DNA of 26,284 bases. Source: Kluyvera ascorbata_C (GTDB lineage Bacteria > Pseudomonadota > Gammaproteobacteria > Enterobacterales > Enterobacteriaceae). A program made the translations under genes and the position numbers. A model generated the notes under the pieces. The model saw only the letters and a list, made by a program, of their open reading frames with translations. It searched no databases and was not told the origin of the DNA. Positions 7,616 to 17,271 of the stretch are shown here, piece after piece. The stretch is from assembly GCF_044197065.1 (NCBI RefSeq), contig NZ_JBIQOI010000017.1, positions 1 through 26,284 on the forward strand. The letters are read 5' to 3'. Every line of letters begins with the position of its first letter. Within the stretch, counting starts at the first letter, position 1.

Positions 7616-8992
7616 ATGAAAATTATCATTCTGGGTGCCGGACAGGTTGGTGGCACGCTGGCGGAAAACCTGGTCGGGGAAAATAACGACATCACGATTG
7701 TCGATACTAACGGCGAGCGTTTGCGCAGCCTGCAGGATAAGTTTGATCTGCGCGTTGTCCAGGGCCATGCCTCCCATCCTCGAGTGCTGCGTGAAGCAGG
7801 TGCCGATGATGCCGATATGCTCGTCGCGGTCACCAGCTCGGACGAAACCAACATGGTGGCCTGCCAGGTCGCCTACTCACTGTTTAACACACCAAACCGT
7901 ATCGCCCGTATCCGTTCTCCAGACTACGTGCGCGATGCGGACAAACTGTTTCACAGCGACGCCGTGCCTATCGATCACCTGATTGCGCCAGAGCAGCTGG
8001 TTATCGACAATATTTACCGCCTGATTGAATATCCGGGCGCGCTGCAAGTGGTGAACTTCGCCGAAGGTAAAGTGAGTCTCGCGGTGGTTAAGGCCTATTA
8101 CGGTGGGCCGCTGGTCGGTAATGCTCTCTCGACCATGCGTGAACATATGCCACATATCGATACTCGCGTTGCGGCCATTTTCCGCCACGATCGTCCAATC
8201 CGCCCGCAGGGCTCAACGATCGTTGAAGCTGGGGATGAGGTCTTCTTTATTGCCGCATCACAGCATATTCGGGCGGTAATGAGCGAGCTTCAGCGTCTGG
8301 AGAAACCGTACAAGCGCATTATGCTGGTCGGGGGCGGGAACATCGGTGCAGGTCTGGCGCGCCAGCTGGAAAAAGATTACAGCGTGAAGTTGATTGAACG
8401 TAATCAACAACGTGCGGCAGAGCTTGCTGAGAAACTGCAGAATACGATCGTTTTCTTTGGCGATGCGTCGGATCAAGAGCTGCTGGCGGAAGAGCACATT
8501 GATCAAGTTGATCTGTTTATTGCCGTCACCAACGATGATGAAGCGAATATCATGTCTGCGATGCTGGCCAAGCGGATGGGTGCGAAAAAGGTCATGGTAT
8601 TGATCCAGCGGAAAGCCTATGTTGATCTTGTTCAGGGCAGCGTTATCGATATTGCGATCTCCCCTCAACAGGCCACGATCTCAGCCCTGCTGAGCCATGT
8701 GCGTAAAGCCGATATCGTCGGCGTGTCATCTCTGCGCCGCGGGGTTGCCGAAGCCATTGAAGCCGTGGCGCACGGTGATGAAAGCACTTCACGCGTGGTT
8801 GGCCGTGTTATTGATGAAATTAAGCTTCCGCCAGGCACTATTATCGGTGCGGTCGTTCGTGGAAATGATGTGATGATTGCTAATGACAATTTACGCATTG
8901 AACAAGGCGATCATGTGATAATGTTCCTGACCGATAAAAAATATATTTCGGATGTGGAACGTCTGTTCCAGCCAAGCCCCTTCTTCCTCTAA
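7616..8992 (+). CDS. trkA: Trk potassium uptake system NAD-binding subunit TrkA
   Basis: TrkA is the peripheral cytoplasmic subunit that gates the TrkH/TrkG potassium transporter through nucleotide binding. The 458-residue protein is a tandem duplication. It has two RCK_N Rossmann domains with glycine motifs GAGQVGG near residue 7 and GGGNIGAG near residue 234, each followed by an RCK_C domain. No transmembrane segment is evident. Partner genes trkH/trkG are not in the window, as is usual in enterobacteria. The start ATG follows AACGGGTCGCAACTG, a poor Shine-Dalgarno. Confidence 0.97.
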   Translation: MKIIILGAGQVGGTLAENLVGENNDITIVDTNGERLRSLQDKFDLRVVQGHASHPRVLREAGADDADMLVAVTSSDETNMVACQVAYSLFNTPNRIARIRSPDYVRDADKLFHSDAVPIDHLIAPEQLVIDNIYRLIEYPGALQVVNFAEGKVSLAVVKAYYGGPLVGNALSTMREHMPHIDTRVAAIFRHDRPIRPQGSTIVEAGDEVFFIAASQHIRAVMSELQRLEKPYKRIMLVGGGNIGAGLARQLEKDYSVKLIERNQQRAAELAEKLQNTIVFFGDASDQELLAEEHIDQVDLFIAVTNDDEANIMSAMLAKRMGAKKVMVLIQRKAYVDLVQGSVIDIAISPQQATISALLSHVRKADIVGVSSLRRGVAEAIEAVAHGDESTSRVVGRVIDEIKLPPGTIIGAVVRGNDVMIANDNLRIEQGDHVIMFLTDKKYISDVERLFQPSPFFL

Positions 8993-8998
8993 TTCCGC

Positions 8999-9026
8999 AA
9001 AGGCGCTCAACAGAGCGCCTTTTTTA
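8999..9026 (+). terminator. Intrinsic terminator after trkA
   Basis: AGGCGCTC (9001-9008) pairs perfectly with GAGCGCCT (9013-9020) around the loop AACA, followed by TTTTTT. It ends the rsmB-trkA transcript seven bases after the trkA stop. Confidence 0.9.
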
Positions 9027-9140
9027 TTAACCTTCTATTATTTAAGGGTTAATTAATACCAGCATATTTATTATCCCCAATGGAAATTAGATAAACATTT
9101 GTTAAACTTATAAACGTTAGCTAGCACAAGGGAGAATAAA

Positions 9141-9551
9141 ATGAGCATTATTAAAGAGTTTCGCGAATTCGCGATGCGAGGAAATGTTGTCGATTTGGCA
9201 GTGGGTGTCATTATTGGTGCAGCGTTTGGCAAGATTGTATCGTCCTTAGTTGCGGACATCATCATGCCACCACTCGGGCTGTTAATTGGTGGGATTGATT
9301 TCAAACAGTTCGCGGTAACACTGCGCGACGCGCAGGGCGATGTGCCGGCAGTGGTCATGCACTACGGCGTATTCATTCAGAACATTTTCGATTTTGTAAT
9401 TGTTGCCTTCGCCATCTTTATGGCAATTAAGCTTATCAACAAGCTTAACCGTAAGAAGGAGGAGCCAGCTGCCGCTCCTGCACCAAGCAAAGAAGAAGTG
9501 CTGCTGTCTGAAATTCGTGACCTGCTGAAAGAACAGAACAACCGTTCTTAA
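9141..9551 (+). CDS. mscL: Large-conductance mechanosensitive channel MscL
   Basis: MscL is the pentameric inner-membrane safety valve that opens under membrane tension in hypo-osmotic shock. The 136-residue protein has a short N-terminal amphipathic helix (MSIIKEFREFA), TM1 from about 15 to 45 with the glycine-rich pore-lining GNVVDLAVGVIIGAAFG, a periplasmic loop, TM2 from about 75 to 98, a charged RKKEE segment, and a C-terminal helical bundle. The Shine-Dalgarno is AAGGGAG. I could not define its promoter in 9027-9140. The stop is immediately adjacent to the arfA stop on the other strand. Confidence 0.97.
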   Translation: MSIIKEFREFAMRGNVVDLAVGVIIGAAFGKIVSSLVADIIMPPLGLLIGGIDFKQFAVTLRDAQGDVPAVVMHYGVFIQNIFDFVIVAFAIFMAIKLINKLNRKKEEPAAAPAPSKEEVLLSEIRDLLKEQNNRS

Positions 9552-9767
9552 TCAGGCCGCAGAAAGCAGAAAGCCAGTGGTAAAAAAGCGCATCGCTTGT
9601 TTGCCACTGGCCTCCCGTCCATACCCCTTACCGTGTTTTTCTTTCCGCAGATAGCTACCTTTCCCTTTCTTATTTTTCTCTACGCGCTGACGAAACAGTG
9701 GGTCATGTAATAGGGCTTCGATGGCATTGTCTTTAATCTGCCCCTTCGTATGTTGATAGCGGCTCAT
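9552..9767 (-). CDS. arfA: Alternative ribosome-rescue factor ArfA
   Basis: ArfA enters the empty mRNA channel of stalled ribosomes and recruits RF2 to release the peptide when tmRNA fails. The 71-codon frame starts at ATG 9767 with AGGAG five bases upstream and reads MSRYQHTKGQIKDNAIEALL, the conserved family N-terminus. The basic KNKKGKGS segment (about 31-38) follows. Codons for the region ASGKQAMRFFTTG form a strong hairpin (9573-9611). In E. coli the equivalent hairpin causes termination and RNase III cleavage inside the gene, giving a stop-less mRNA that tmRNA tags, so ArfA accumulates only when tmRNA is limiting. A longer upstream in-frame reading has no family support. Confidence 0.95.
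   Translation of the reverse strand: MSRYQHTKGQIKDNAIEALLHDPLFRQRVEKNKKGKGSYLRKEKHGKGYGREASGKQAMRFFTTGFLLSAA
9573..9611 (-). terminator. Hairpin/terminator inside the arfA coding sequence
   Basis: On the minus strand GCCAGTGG (9611-9604) pairs with CCACTGGC (9580-9573), eight perfect pairs. Inside them AAGCG (9598-9594) pairs with CGCTT (9590-9586) around ATG, followed by a run of T. The outer stem is an RNase III-type duplex, and the inner stem plus T run is terminator-like. Both lie before the arfA stop codon. Confidence 0.85.
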
Positions 9768-9800
9768 AACATCTCCTGATTGTGTGTTTATTACGCGGCG

Positions 9801-9829
9801 AGTGTAGTCCCAATTATGCAAACACTCAA
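9801..9829 (-). promoter_or_regulatory. Probable arfA promoter
   Basis: The minus strand has TTGAGT (9829-9824), a 17-base spacer and TACACT (9806-9801), 34 bases before the arfA start. It lies in the short gap just after the zntR stop, so arfA is expected to be transcribed on its own. Confidence 0.6.
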
Positions 9830-9837
9830 CTCGCATT

Positions 9838-10251
9838 TTACGATGCACCCGCACCCTCTTCAAGAATGCCAAGGATAGAACAGTGCTGGCTGCTATGTGC
9901 AGTTCCACAGCAGGCATCATTCAGCTGTTTCAGCGCACGCTGCATCGCTTGCAGCTCTTCAATACGTGACTCGACTTCACTTAAACGGGCCTGCACGATC
10001 CCTTTCGACTCCTGGCAGGTATGATGTGCAGGATCCACGCGGATCGAGAGCAGTTCACGGATCGATTCAAGAGTGAACCCCAGCTGTCGGGCATAGCGGA
10101 TAAACTTCAGGCGCTGAAGATCGTCCGCTGTATAAAGACGAAAGCCACCTTCAGTACGAATATCATGGCTCATCATCTGCTGTTTTTCATAATAACGCAC
10201 GGTGTCCGGCGTCACGCCAGCCAGTTTCGACAACTCACCAATCCGGTACAT
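9838..10251 (-). CDS. zntR: Zinc-responsive MerR-family activator ZntR
   Basis: ZntR activates the zinc exporter gene zntA by remodelling its over-long promoter spacer when Zn(II), Cd(II) or Pb(II) is bound. The 137-residue protein has the MerR winged helix (MYRIGELSKLAGVTPDTVRYYEK, given here as positions 1-23), a long dimerisation helix (about 75-110) and the metal loop. Metal ligands Cys79, Cys114, Cys115, His119 and Cys124 are all present. This pattern separates it from CueR and SoxR. The target zntA is not in the window. The start is two bases after the yhdN stop, which indicates one operon. Confidence 0.95.
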   Translation of the reverse strand: MYRIGELSKLAGVTPDTVRYYEKQQMMSHDIRTEGGFRLYTADDLQRLKFIRYARQLGFTLESIRELLSIRVDPAHHTCQESKGIVQARLSEVESRIEELQAMQRALKQLNDACCGTAHSSQHCSILGILEEGAGAS

Positions 10252-10253
10252 AG

Positions 10254-10622
10254 CTACTCCTCGTTTATTTTACTCATCAGCTTATCGGCATAGTCACCAC
10301 GTAGAAAATCAGTGCTTAATCCTGCCTGCTGCAACTTCAGCTCCATCAGCGCTAGCCGACGGCTCAATTCCTGGTAGCGCGCATCTTCCCGACGAATACC
10401 CTTCAGCAAATCCGCCAATTCAACGGCCTGCTTACGCTGCTCAAGTTCTGGAGGTAAGCATCCGGCATTCTTCAGCAATCGGTAGCCAGATCGTAACGCT
10501 TCGGGGACAGCGGAATCATCGTCAAGCGCCAGTGGTTCACCCTGGCCAGGCAAATTATCAAACTCACCTTTGCGCTGTGCATCGGTAATATGACGTTCGG
10601 CCCATTGATCCAGTAACCACAT
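10254..10622 (-). CDS. yhdN: Conserved protein YhdN (DUF1992)
   Basis: The 122-residue protein matches the DUF1992/DnaJ-related family: LDQWAERHI near the N-terminus and the conserved GEFDNLPGQGEPL at about 18-30. It is soluble and helical with no signal peptide. No function is established. GGAGAGG lies upstream of the ATG. A TACAAT hexamer near 10660 could be its -10, but I see no good -35. It is placed directly before zntR in one operon, so a link to metal response is possible but unproven. Confidence 0.9.
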   Translation of the reverse strand: MWLLDQWAERHITDAQRKGEFDNLPGQGEPLALDDDSAVPEALRSGYRLLKNAGCLPPELEQRKQAVELADLLKGIRREDARYQELSRRLALMELKLQQAGLSTDFLRGDYADKLMSKINEE

Positions 10623-10690
10623 ACAACCTCTCCGGAGAAATGAACAGAAAAGATACGACTATTGTAGAAGGGTGGGGGTAGCGAGGATAT

Positions 10691-10722
10691 AAAAAAACCC
10701 GCCGAGGCGGGTTTTTTTATTT
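10691..10722 (-). terminator. Alpha operon terminator (bidirectional in form)
   Basis: A seven-A run, CCCGC (10698-10702), loop CGAG, GCGGG (10707-10711) and a seven-T run form an intrinsic terminator that works in sequence terms on either strand. It lies nine bases past the rplQ stop and is the end of the alpha operon. Confidence 0.92.
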
Positions 10723-10731
10723 TACTACAGA

Positions 10732-11118
10732 TTACTCTGCAGCTGCTTCTGCTTTCGATTCTGAACGATCAACCAGCTCGATGTAAGCCATCGGCGCGTT
10801 GTCGCCTGCACGGAAGCCACACTTCAGAATGCGAGTGTAACCACCGGTGCGGCTCGCGAAACGCGGGCCCAGTTCGTTAAACAGTTTTGCCACGATCTCG
10901 TTATCACGAGTACGGGCGAATGCCAGACGACGATTAGCAACGCTATCAGTCTTGGCAAGAGTAATCAGCGGCTCAACTACGCGACGCAGTTCTTTCGCTT
11001 TAGGCAGGGTCGTCTTGATGATTTCATGACGAACCAGTGAACCTGCCATGTTGCGGAACATAGCCTGGCGATGGCTGCTGTTGCGGTTCAGTTGACGACC
11101 ACTCTTACGATGGCGCAT
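10732..11118 (-). CDS. rplQ: 50S ribosomal protein L17
   Basis: L17 is an early-assembly 50S protein near the exit side of the large subunit. The 128-residue sequence carries the conserved start MRHRKSGRQLNRNSSHR and the TGGYTRILKCGFRAGDNAPMAYIELV block, then a short Ala/Glu-rich tail. It is the last gene of the alpha operon, 40 bases after rpoA. Confidence 0.98.
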   Translation of the reverse strand: MRHRKSGRQLNRNSSHRQAMFRNMAGSLVRHEIIKTTLPKAKELRRVVEPLITLAKTDSVANRRLAFARTRDNEIVAKLFNELGPRFASRTGGYTRILKCGFRAGDNAPMAYIELVDRSESKAEAAAE

Positions 11119-11158
11119 GACCTTATCCTTCTCAGTAAAACCTTAACCTGTGATCCGG

Positions 11159-12148
11159 TTACTCGTCAGCAATGCTTGCTGGTGGCCAGTTTTCCAGGCG
11201 CATGCCCAGAGACAGACCACGTGAAGCCAGCACGTCTTTAATCTCAGTAAGAGATTTTTTACCCAGGTTAGGCGTCTTAAGAAGCTCAACCTCGGTACGC
11301 TGTACCAGATCACCGATATAGTGGATAGCTTCTGCCTTGAGGCAGTTAGCAGAGCGGACAGTCAATTCCAGATCGTCAACAGGGCGCAGCAGGATCGGAT
11401 CGAATTCTGGTTTCTCTTCTTTCACTTCCGGCTGACGTACATCACGTAAGTCAACGAAAGCTTCCAGTTGTTCTGCCAGGATGGTTGCCGCACGACGAAT
11501 CGCCTCTTCAGGATCGATTGTGCCGTTGGTTTCCATTTCGATGACCAGCTTGTCCAGGTCGGTACGCTGTTCTACACGCGCTGCTTCAACATTGTAGGCA
11601 ATACGCTCTACAGGGCTGTAGCATGCGTCGACCAGCAGACGGCCGATTGGGCGCTCATCTTCTTCCGAATGAATTCGGGCAGAAGCCGGCACATAACCAC
11701 GACCGCGCTGAACTTTGATACGCATGCTGATAGCTGCGTTCTCATCGGTCAGGTGGCAGATCACGTGCTGCGGCTTGACGATTTCGACATCACCATCATG
11801 GGTGATATCGGCTGCAGTCACAGGGCCAATGCCAGATTTATTCAAGGTAAGAATAACTTCATCTTTACCCTGAACTCTCACCGCCAGCCCTTTCAGGTTG
11901 AGCAGGATTTCAAGGATATCTTCCTGAACGCCTTCTTTGGTGCTGTACTCATGAAGTACACCATCAATCTCAACCTCGGTCACCGCGCAACCCGGCATCG
12001 ATGAGAGCAGAATACGGCGCAGTGCGTTACCCAGAGTATGGCCAAAGCCACGCTCTAAAGGCTCAAGGGTCACCTTGGCGTGCGTCGAACTCACTTGCTC
12101 GATATCTACCAGGCGCGGTTTTAGAAACTCTGTCACAGAACCCTGCAT
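11159..12148 (-). CDS. rpoA: RNA polymerase alpha subunit
   Basis: The alpha dimer nucleates RNA polymerase assembly, and its C-terminal domain contacts UP elements and activators such as CRP and FIS. The 329-residue length is standard. The N-terminal domain (1-235) includes [13 protein letters not shown] linker (about 236-248, [12 protein letters not shown] region) follows, then the C-terminal domain with RSANCLKAE, whose arginine corresponds to the DNA-contacting Arg265. Its placement between S4 and L17 ties polymerase synthesis to ribosomal protein output. Confidence 0.98.
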
Positions 12149-12173
12149 TGTGTCCTCTCTTTGGTACTAAGCT

Positions 12174-12794
12174 TTACTTGGAGTAAAGCTCGACGATCAG
12201 GTGTTCGTTAATGTCCGCAGACAGATCAGAACGCTCAGGCTGACGCTTGAACGTACCTTCCATCTTAGCAGCATCAACTTCCAGCCAGGTTGGCTTTTCA
12301 CGCTGTTCAGCCAGCTCCAGAGCGGCTTTAACGCGAGATTGCTTTTTCGCTTTCTCACGAATGCTAACAACGTCATTCGCTTTAACCTGATAAGAAGCGA
12401 TGTTAACAACACGACCGTTTACCATGATTGCTTTGTGGCTAACCAACTGGCGTGACTCGGCACGAGTTGCGCCAAAGCCCATACGGTAAACTACGTTGTC
12501 CAGACGACCTTCCAGCAGAGCCAACAGGTTTTCACCGGTGTTGCCTTTCAGACGTGCTGCTTCTTTGTAATAGTTACGGAACTGACGCTCCAGCACGCCG
12601 TAAGTACGACGAACTTTTTGCTTTTCACGCAACTGCACACCATAGTCAGACAGACGCGGTTTACGCGCACCGTGCTGGCCAGGAGCTTGTTCAATTTTAC
12701 ACTTGGTATCGATCGCGCGAACGCCAGACTTAAGGAATAAGTCGGTGCCCTCACGACGGCTCAGCTTGAGCTTAGGACCCAAATATCTTGCCAT
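12174..12794 (-). CDS. rpsD: 30S ribosomal protein S4
   Basis: S4 is a primary binder of the 16S 5' domain, acts at the decoding-centre edge, and is the translational repressor of the alpha operon. The 206-residue protein has an N-terminal arm and a C-terminal S4 RNA-binding domain (about 94-155: GRLDNVVYRMGFGATRAESRQLVSH). No ram-type truncation is visible. It is 25 bases upstream of rpoA. Confidence 0.98.
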   Translation of the reverse strand: MARYLGPKLKLSRREGTDLFLKSGVRAIDTKCKIEQAPGQHGARKPRLSDYGVQLREKQKVRRTYGVLERQFRNYYKEAARLKGNTGENLLALLEGRLDNVVYRMGFGATRAESRQLVSHKAIMVNGRVVNIASYQVKANDVVSIREKAKKQSRVKAALELAEQREKPTWLEVDAAKMEGTFKRQPERSDLSADINEHLIVELYSK

Positions 12795-12827
12795 TTTCTT
12801 TCTCCAACAAACCTGGAAAACGAAGCG

Positions 12828-13217
12828 TTATACGCGACGTTTCTTCGGCGGACGACAACCGTTATGAGGGATCGGAGTCACATCAGTAATATTAGTGATG
12901 CGGAAACCAGCGGCGTTCAGAGCACGAATAGTAGATTCGCGGCCTGGACCCGGACCTTTAACCATAACTTCCAGATTCTTGATGCCGTATTCTTTAACGG
13001 CGTCAGCGCAACGCTCTGCTGCAACCTGAGCTGCAAACGGAGTTGATTTACGCGAACCACGGAAACCGGAACCACCGGCTGTTGCCCAACCCAGCGCATT
13101 ACCCTGACGATCGGTAATAGTTACGATGGTGTTGTTAAAAGAAGCATGGATATGAGCCACGCCATCAGAGACTTGTTTTCTTACACGTTTACGTGCACGA
13201 ACTGGTGCCTTTGCCAT
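12828..13217 (-). CDS. rpsK: 30S ribosomal protein S11
   Basis: S11 sits on the 30S platform near the E-site codon. The 129-residue protein has the conserved [19 protein letters not shown] block at about 22-40 and the C-terminal [13 protein letters not shown], where the Asn of NG is the site known to isomerise to isoaspartate in E. coli. It lies 16 bases after rpsM. Confidence 0.98.
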
Positions 13218-13233
13218 TATTCAATCACCCCGA

Positions 13234-13590
13234 TTATTTCTTGATCGGTTTGCGCGGACCCTTACGGGTACGTGCGTTGGTCTTGGTACGCTGGCCGCGA
13301 ACCGGGAGACCACGACGATGACGCAAACCGCGATAGCAACCAAGATCCATCAGGCGCTTGATGCTCATGCTAATTTCACGGCGCAGATCACCTTCAACGA
13401 CAAATTTGGCAACTTCGTCACGCAGCGTGTCGATTTGTCCTTCAGACAGCTCACTGATCTTAACATTTTCAGCGATACCCGCGGCAGCCAGGATGGCTTT
13501 AGAACGGGTCTTGCCGACGCCATAGATCGAGGTTAACGCGATCACAGCATGTTTCTGATCAGGAATGTTAATGCCTGCTATACGGGCCAC
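13234..13590 (-). CDS. rpsM: 30S ribosomal protein S13
   Basis: S13 is in the 30S head and forms bridges B1a/B1b to the 50S while its basic tail reaches the P-site tRNA. The 118-residue protein has an H2TH-like N-domain and the tail RTKTNARTRKGPRKPIKK. It starts with GTG at 13590, preceded by TAGGAGT. The GTG start is part of the RNA structure bound by S4, so it is the control point for the alpha operon. Confidence 0.97.
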   Translation of the reverse strand: MARIAGINIPDQKHAVIALTSIYGVGKTRSKAILAAAGIAENVKISELSEGQIDTLRDEVAKFVVEGDLRREISMSIKRLMDLGCYRGLRHRRGLPVRGQRTKTNARTRKGPRKPIKK

Positions 13591-13684
13591 TATGCACTCC
13601 TACTATTTAATATGTACGCACCATGCTGAAAAGCCCGTTTTCAGGATACTCAAATGGAAACGTACAGACATACAAAAGATTGGC
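13588..13684 (-). promoter_or_regulatory. Alpha operon leader, S4-binding pseudoknot
   Basis: The leader from about 13683 to the rpsM start contains hairpin CTGAAAA/TTTTCAG (13644-13626) with a GC-rich loop. It also has a longer-range helix between TGTACG (13666-13661) and CGTACA (13618-13613). Its layout and sequence correspond to the E. coli alpha mRNA pseudoknot that S4 binds to trap the 30S subunit at the rpsM GTG. The pairing is visible in the sequence. The regulation is inferred from the family. Confidence 0.85.
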
Positions 13685-13689
13685 TGGCT

Positions 13690-13718
13690 AATCTAGCCAG
13701 CTCAACCCAACTTTGCAA
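13690..13718 (-). promoter_or_regulatory. Alpha operon promoter
   Basis: The minus strand carries TTGCAA (718-713 of the 13 kb block), 17 bases, then TAGATT (13695-13690), between rpmJ and rpsM. It would start transcription near 13683, at the beginning of the S4-responsive leader. Read-through from the spc operon also supplies alpha transcripts in E. coli. Confidence 0.8.
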
Positions 13719-13736
13719 GAAAAATATGCGAATAAA

Positions 13737-15216
<1,480 letters not shown>

Positions 15217-15223
15217 CTGCTAC

Positions 15224-15658
15224 TTATTCCTCGATTTTACCGCCAGCAGCTTCGATAGCAGCACGAGCGCCTTTAGTAACACGCAGGCCACGAACAGTTA
15301 CCGGGGTAGAAACCTCACCAGACAGGATCACTTTCGCGAACTCGATCTGAATACCGATAATGTTAGCTGCTTTCAGCGTGTTCAGGTCAACAATACCGCC
15401 TTCCACTTTCGCCAGGTCAGACAGACGAACTTCCGCTGTAATCGCTGATTTGCGAGAAGTGAAGCCGAATTTCGGCAGACGACGGTACAGTGGCATCTGG
15501 CCACCCTCGAAACCACGACGTACGCCACCGCCAGAACGAGACTTCTGACCTTTGTGACCACGACCGCCGGTTTTACCGAGGCCAGAACCGATACCACGAC
15601 CCAGACGGCGACCCGCCTTTTTAGAGCCTTCGGCCGGAGACAGAGTATTTAAACGCAT
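15224..15658 (-). CDS. rplO: 50S ribosomal protein L15
   Basis: L15 is a late-assembly 50S protein with a long basic extension into 23S rRNA. The 144-residue sequence shows the Gly/Arg/Lys-rich N-terminal extension (about 10-60, with GLGKTGGRGHKGQKSRSGGG) and a globular C-terminal domain ending in AAGGKIEE. It starts three bases after the rpmD stop. Confidence 0.98.
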   Translation of the reverse strand: MRLNTLSPAEGSKKAGRRLGRGIGSGLGKTGGRGHKGQKSRSGGGVRRGFEGGQMPLYRRLPKFGFTSRKSAITAEVRLSDLAKVEGGIVDLNTLKAANIIGIQIEFAKVILSGEVSTPVTVRGLRVTKGARAAIEAAGGKIEE

Positions 15659-15661
15659 CTC

Positions 15662-15841
15662 TTACTCCTCAACTTTAACCATGAAGTAAACCGCGTTGAC
15701 CATACCACGAACAGCAGGAGTATCCTCGCGTTCTACGGTGTGACCAATACGACGCAGACCCAGGCCAAGCAGCGTTGCCTTGTGTTTCGGCAGACGACCG
15801 ATTGCACTGCGGGTTTGAGTAATTTTAATAGTCTTTGCCAT
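15662..15841 (-). CDS. rpmD: 50S ribosomal protein L30
   Basis: The 59-residue product reads MAKTIKITQTRSAIGRLPKH at its start and ends GMVYFVKVEE, the standard short bacterial L30. The LPKHKATLLGLGLRRI region is the rRNA-contacting helix. ATG is at 15841 and TAA at 15664-15662. It fits exactly between rpsE (three-base gap) and rplO (three-base gap). Confidence 0.96.
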   Translation of the reverse strand: MAKTIKITQTRSAIGRLPKHKATLLGLGLRRIGHTVEREDTPAVRGMVNAVYFMVKVEE

Positions 15842-15844
15842 GGT

Positions 15845-16348
15845 TTATTTCCCCAGAATTTCTTCAACGGATTTACCACGCTTGGCAGCGACCATTTCCG
15901 GAGATTTCATATTTTCCAGACCATCGATAGTTGCACGAACCACGTTAATTGGGTTAGTGGAACCATACGCTTTAGCCAGAACGTTACGAACCCCAGCGAC
16001 TTCCAAGACGGCGCGCATTGCACCACCGGCGATGATACCGGTACCTTCAGAAGCCGGCTGCATGAATACACGAGAACCCGTGTGAGTACCCTTAACTGGG
16101 TGCTGCAGGGTGCCGGTATTCAGCGCGACGTTAATCATATTGCGACGGGCTTTTTCCATCGCTTTCTGGATCGCTGCTGGAACTTCACGCGCTTTACCGT
16201 AACCAAAACCAACGCGACCGTTACCATCACCAACTACAGTCAGAGCTGTGAAGGAGAAAATACGACCACCTTTTACGGTTTTAGATACGCGGTTTACCGC
16301 GATCAGCTTTTCCTGCAGTTCGCCAGCTTGTTTTTCGATGTGAGCCAT
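15845..16348 (-). CDS. rpsE: 30S ribosomal protein S5
   Basis: S5 shapes the mRNA entry site and affects fidelity. The 167-residue protein has an N-terminal double-stranded-RNA-binding-like domain. Its loop KTVKGGR (about 23-29) is the site of spectinomycin resistance changes and appears wild type. A C-terminal ribosomal fold follows. N-terminal acetylation by RimJ is known for E. coli S5. It lies 14 bases after rplR. Confidence 0.98.
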   Translation of the reverse strand: MAHIEKQAGELQEKLIAVNRVSKTVKGGRIFSFTALTVVGDGNGRVGFGYGKAREVPAAIQKAMEKARRNMINVALNTGTLQHPVKGTHTGSRVFMQPASEGTGIIAGGAMRAVLEVAGVRNVLAKAYGSTNPINVVRATIDGLENMKSPEMVAAKRGKSVEEILGK

Positions 16349-16362
16349 CTTACACCTCTACC

Positions 16363-16725
<363 letters not shown>

Positions 16726-17259
16726 TTACTTCTTCTTAGCCTCTTTGGTACGCACGACTTCGTCGGCGTAACGAACACCCTTGCCTTTGTAAGGCTCAGG
16801 ACGACGGTAGGCGCGCAGATCAGCTGCTACCTGGCCGATCACCTGCTTATCAGCGCCTTTCAGCACGATTTCAGTTTGAGTCGGACATTCAGCAGTAATA
16901 CCTGCAGGCAGCTGATGTTCAACAGGGTGAGAGAAACCTAAAGACAGGTTTACTGCATTCCCTTTGATCGCTGCACGATAACCTACACCAACCAGCTGAA
17001 GCTTTTTAGTGAAGCCTTCGGTAACACCGATAACCATTGAGTTCAGCAGGGCACGCGCGGTACCAGCCTGAGCCCAACCATCTACGTAACCATCACGCGG
17101 ACCGAAGGTCAGAGCATTATCTGCATGTTTAACTTCAACAGCATCGTTGAGAGTACGAGTCAGCTCGCCGTTTTTACCTTTGATCGTAATAACCTGACCG
17201 TTGATTTTTACATCAACGCCGGCAGGAACAACGACCGGTGCTTTAGCAACACGAGACAT
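16726..17259 (-). CDS. rplF: 50S ribosomal protein L6
   Basis: L6 lies at the base of the L7/L12 stalk close to the sarcin-ricin loop and is required for late 50S maturation. The 177-residue protein is a tandem repeat of two related domains (about 1-82 and 83-170), with the C-terminal rRNA-binding RRPEPYKGKGVRY at about 152-164. It lies 12 bases after rpsH. Confidence 0.98.
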   Translation of the reverse strand: MSRVAKAPVVVPAGVDVKINGQVITIKGKNGELTRTLNDAVEVKHADNALTFGPRDGYVDGWAQAGTARALLNSMVIGVTEGFTKKLQLVGVGYRAAIKGNAVNLSLGFSHPVEHQLPAGITAECPTQTEIVLKGADKQVIGQVAADLRAYRRPEPYKGKGVRYADEVVRTKEAKKK

Positions 17260-17271
17260 TTTTTCCTCCGA

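Noticed and set aside
9027..9140. Promoter for mscL
   Set aside because: TATAAA and TAAACT hexamers occur, but none has a convincing -35 partner at normal spacing. A stationary-phase sigma promoter is possible but cannot be placed by eye.
9768..9920. N-terminal extension of arfA by 51 codons
   Set aside because: The extension covers the arfA promoter and the end of zntR. The ATG at 9767 has a strong Shine-Dalgarno and matches the family N-terminus.
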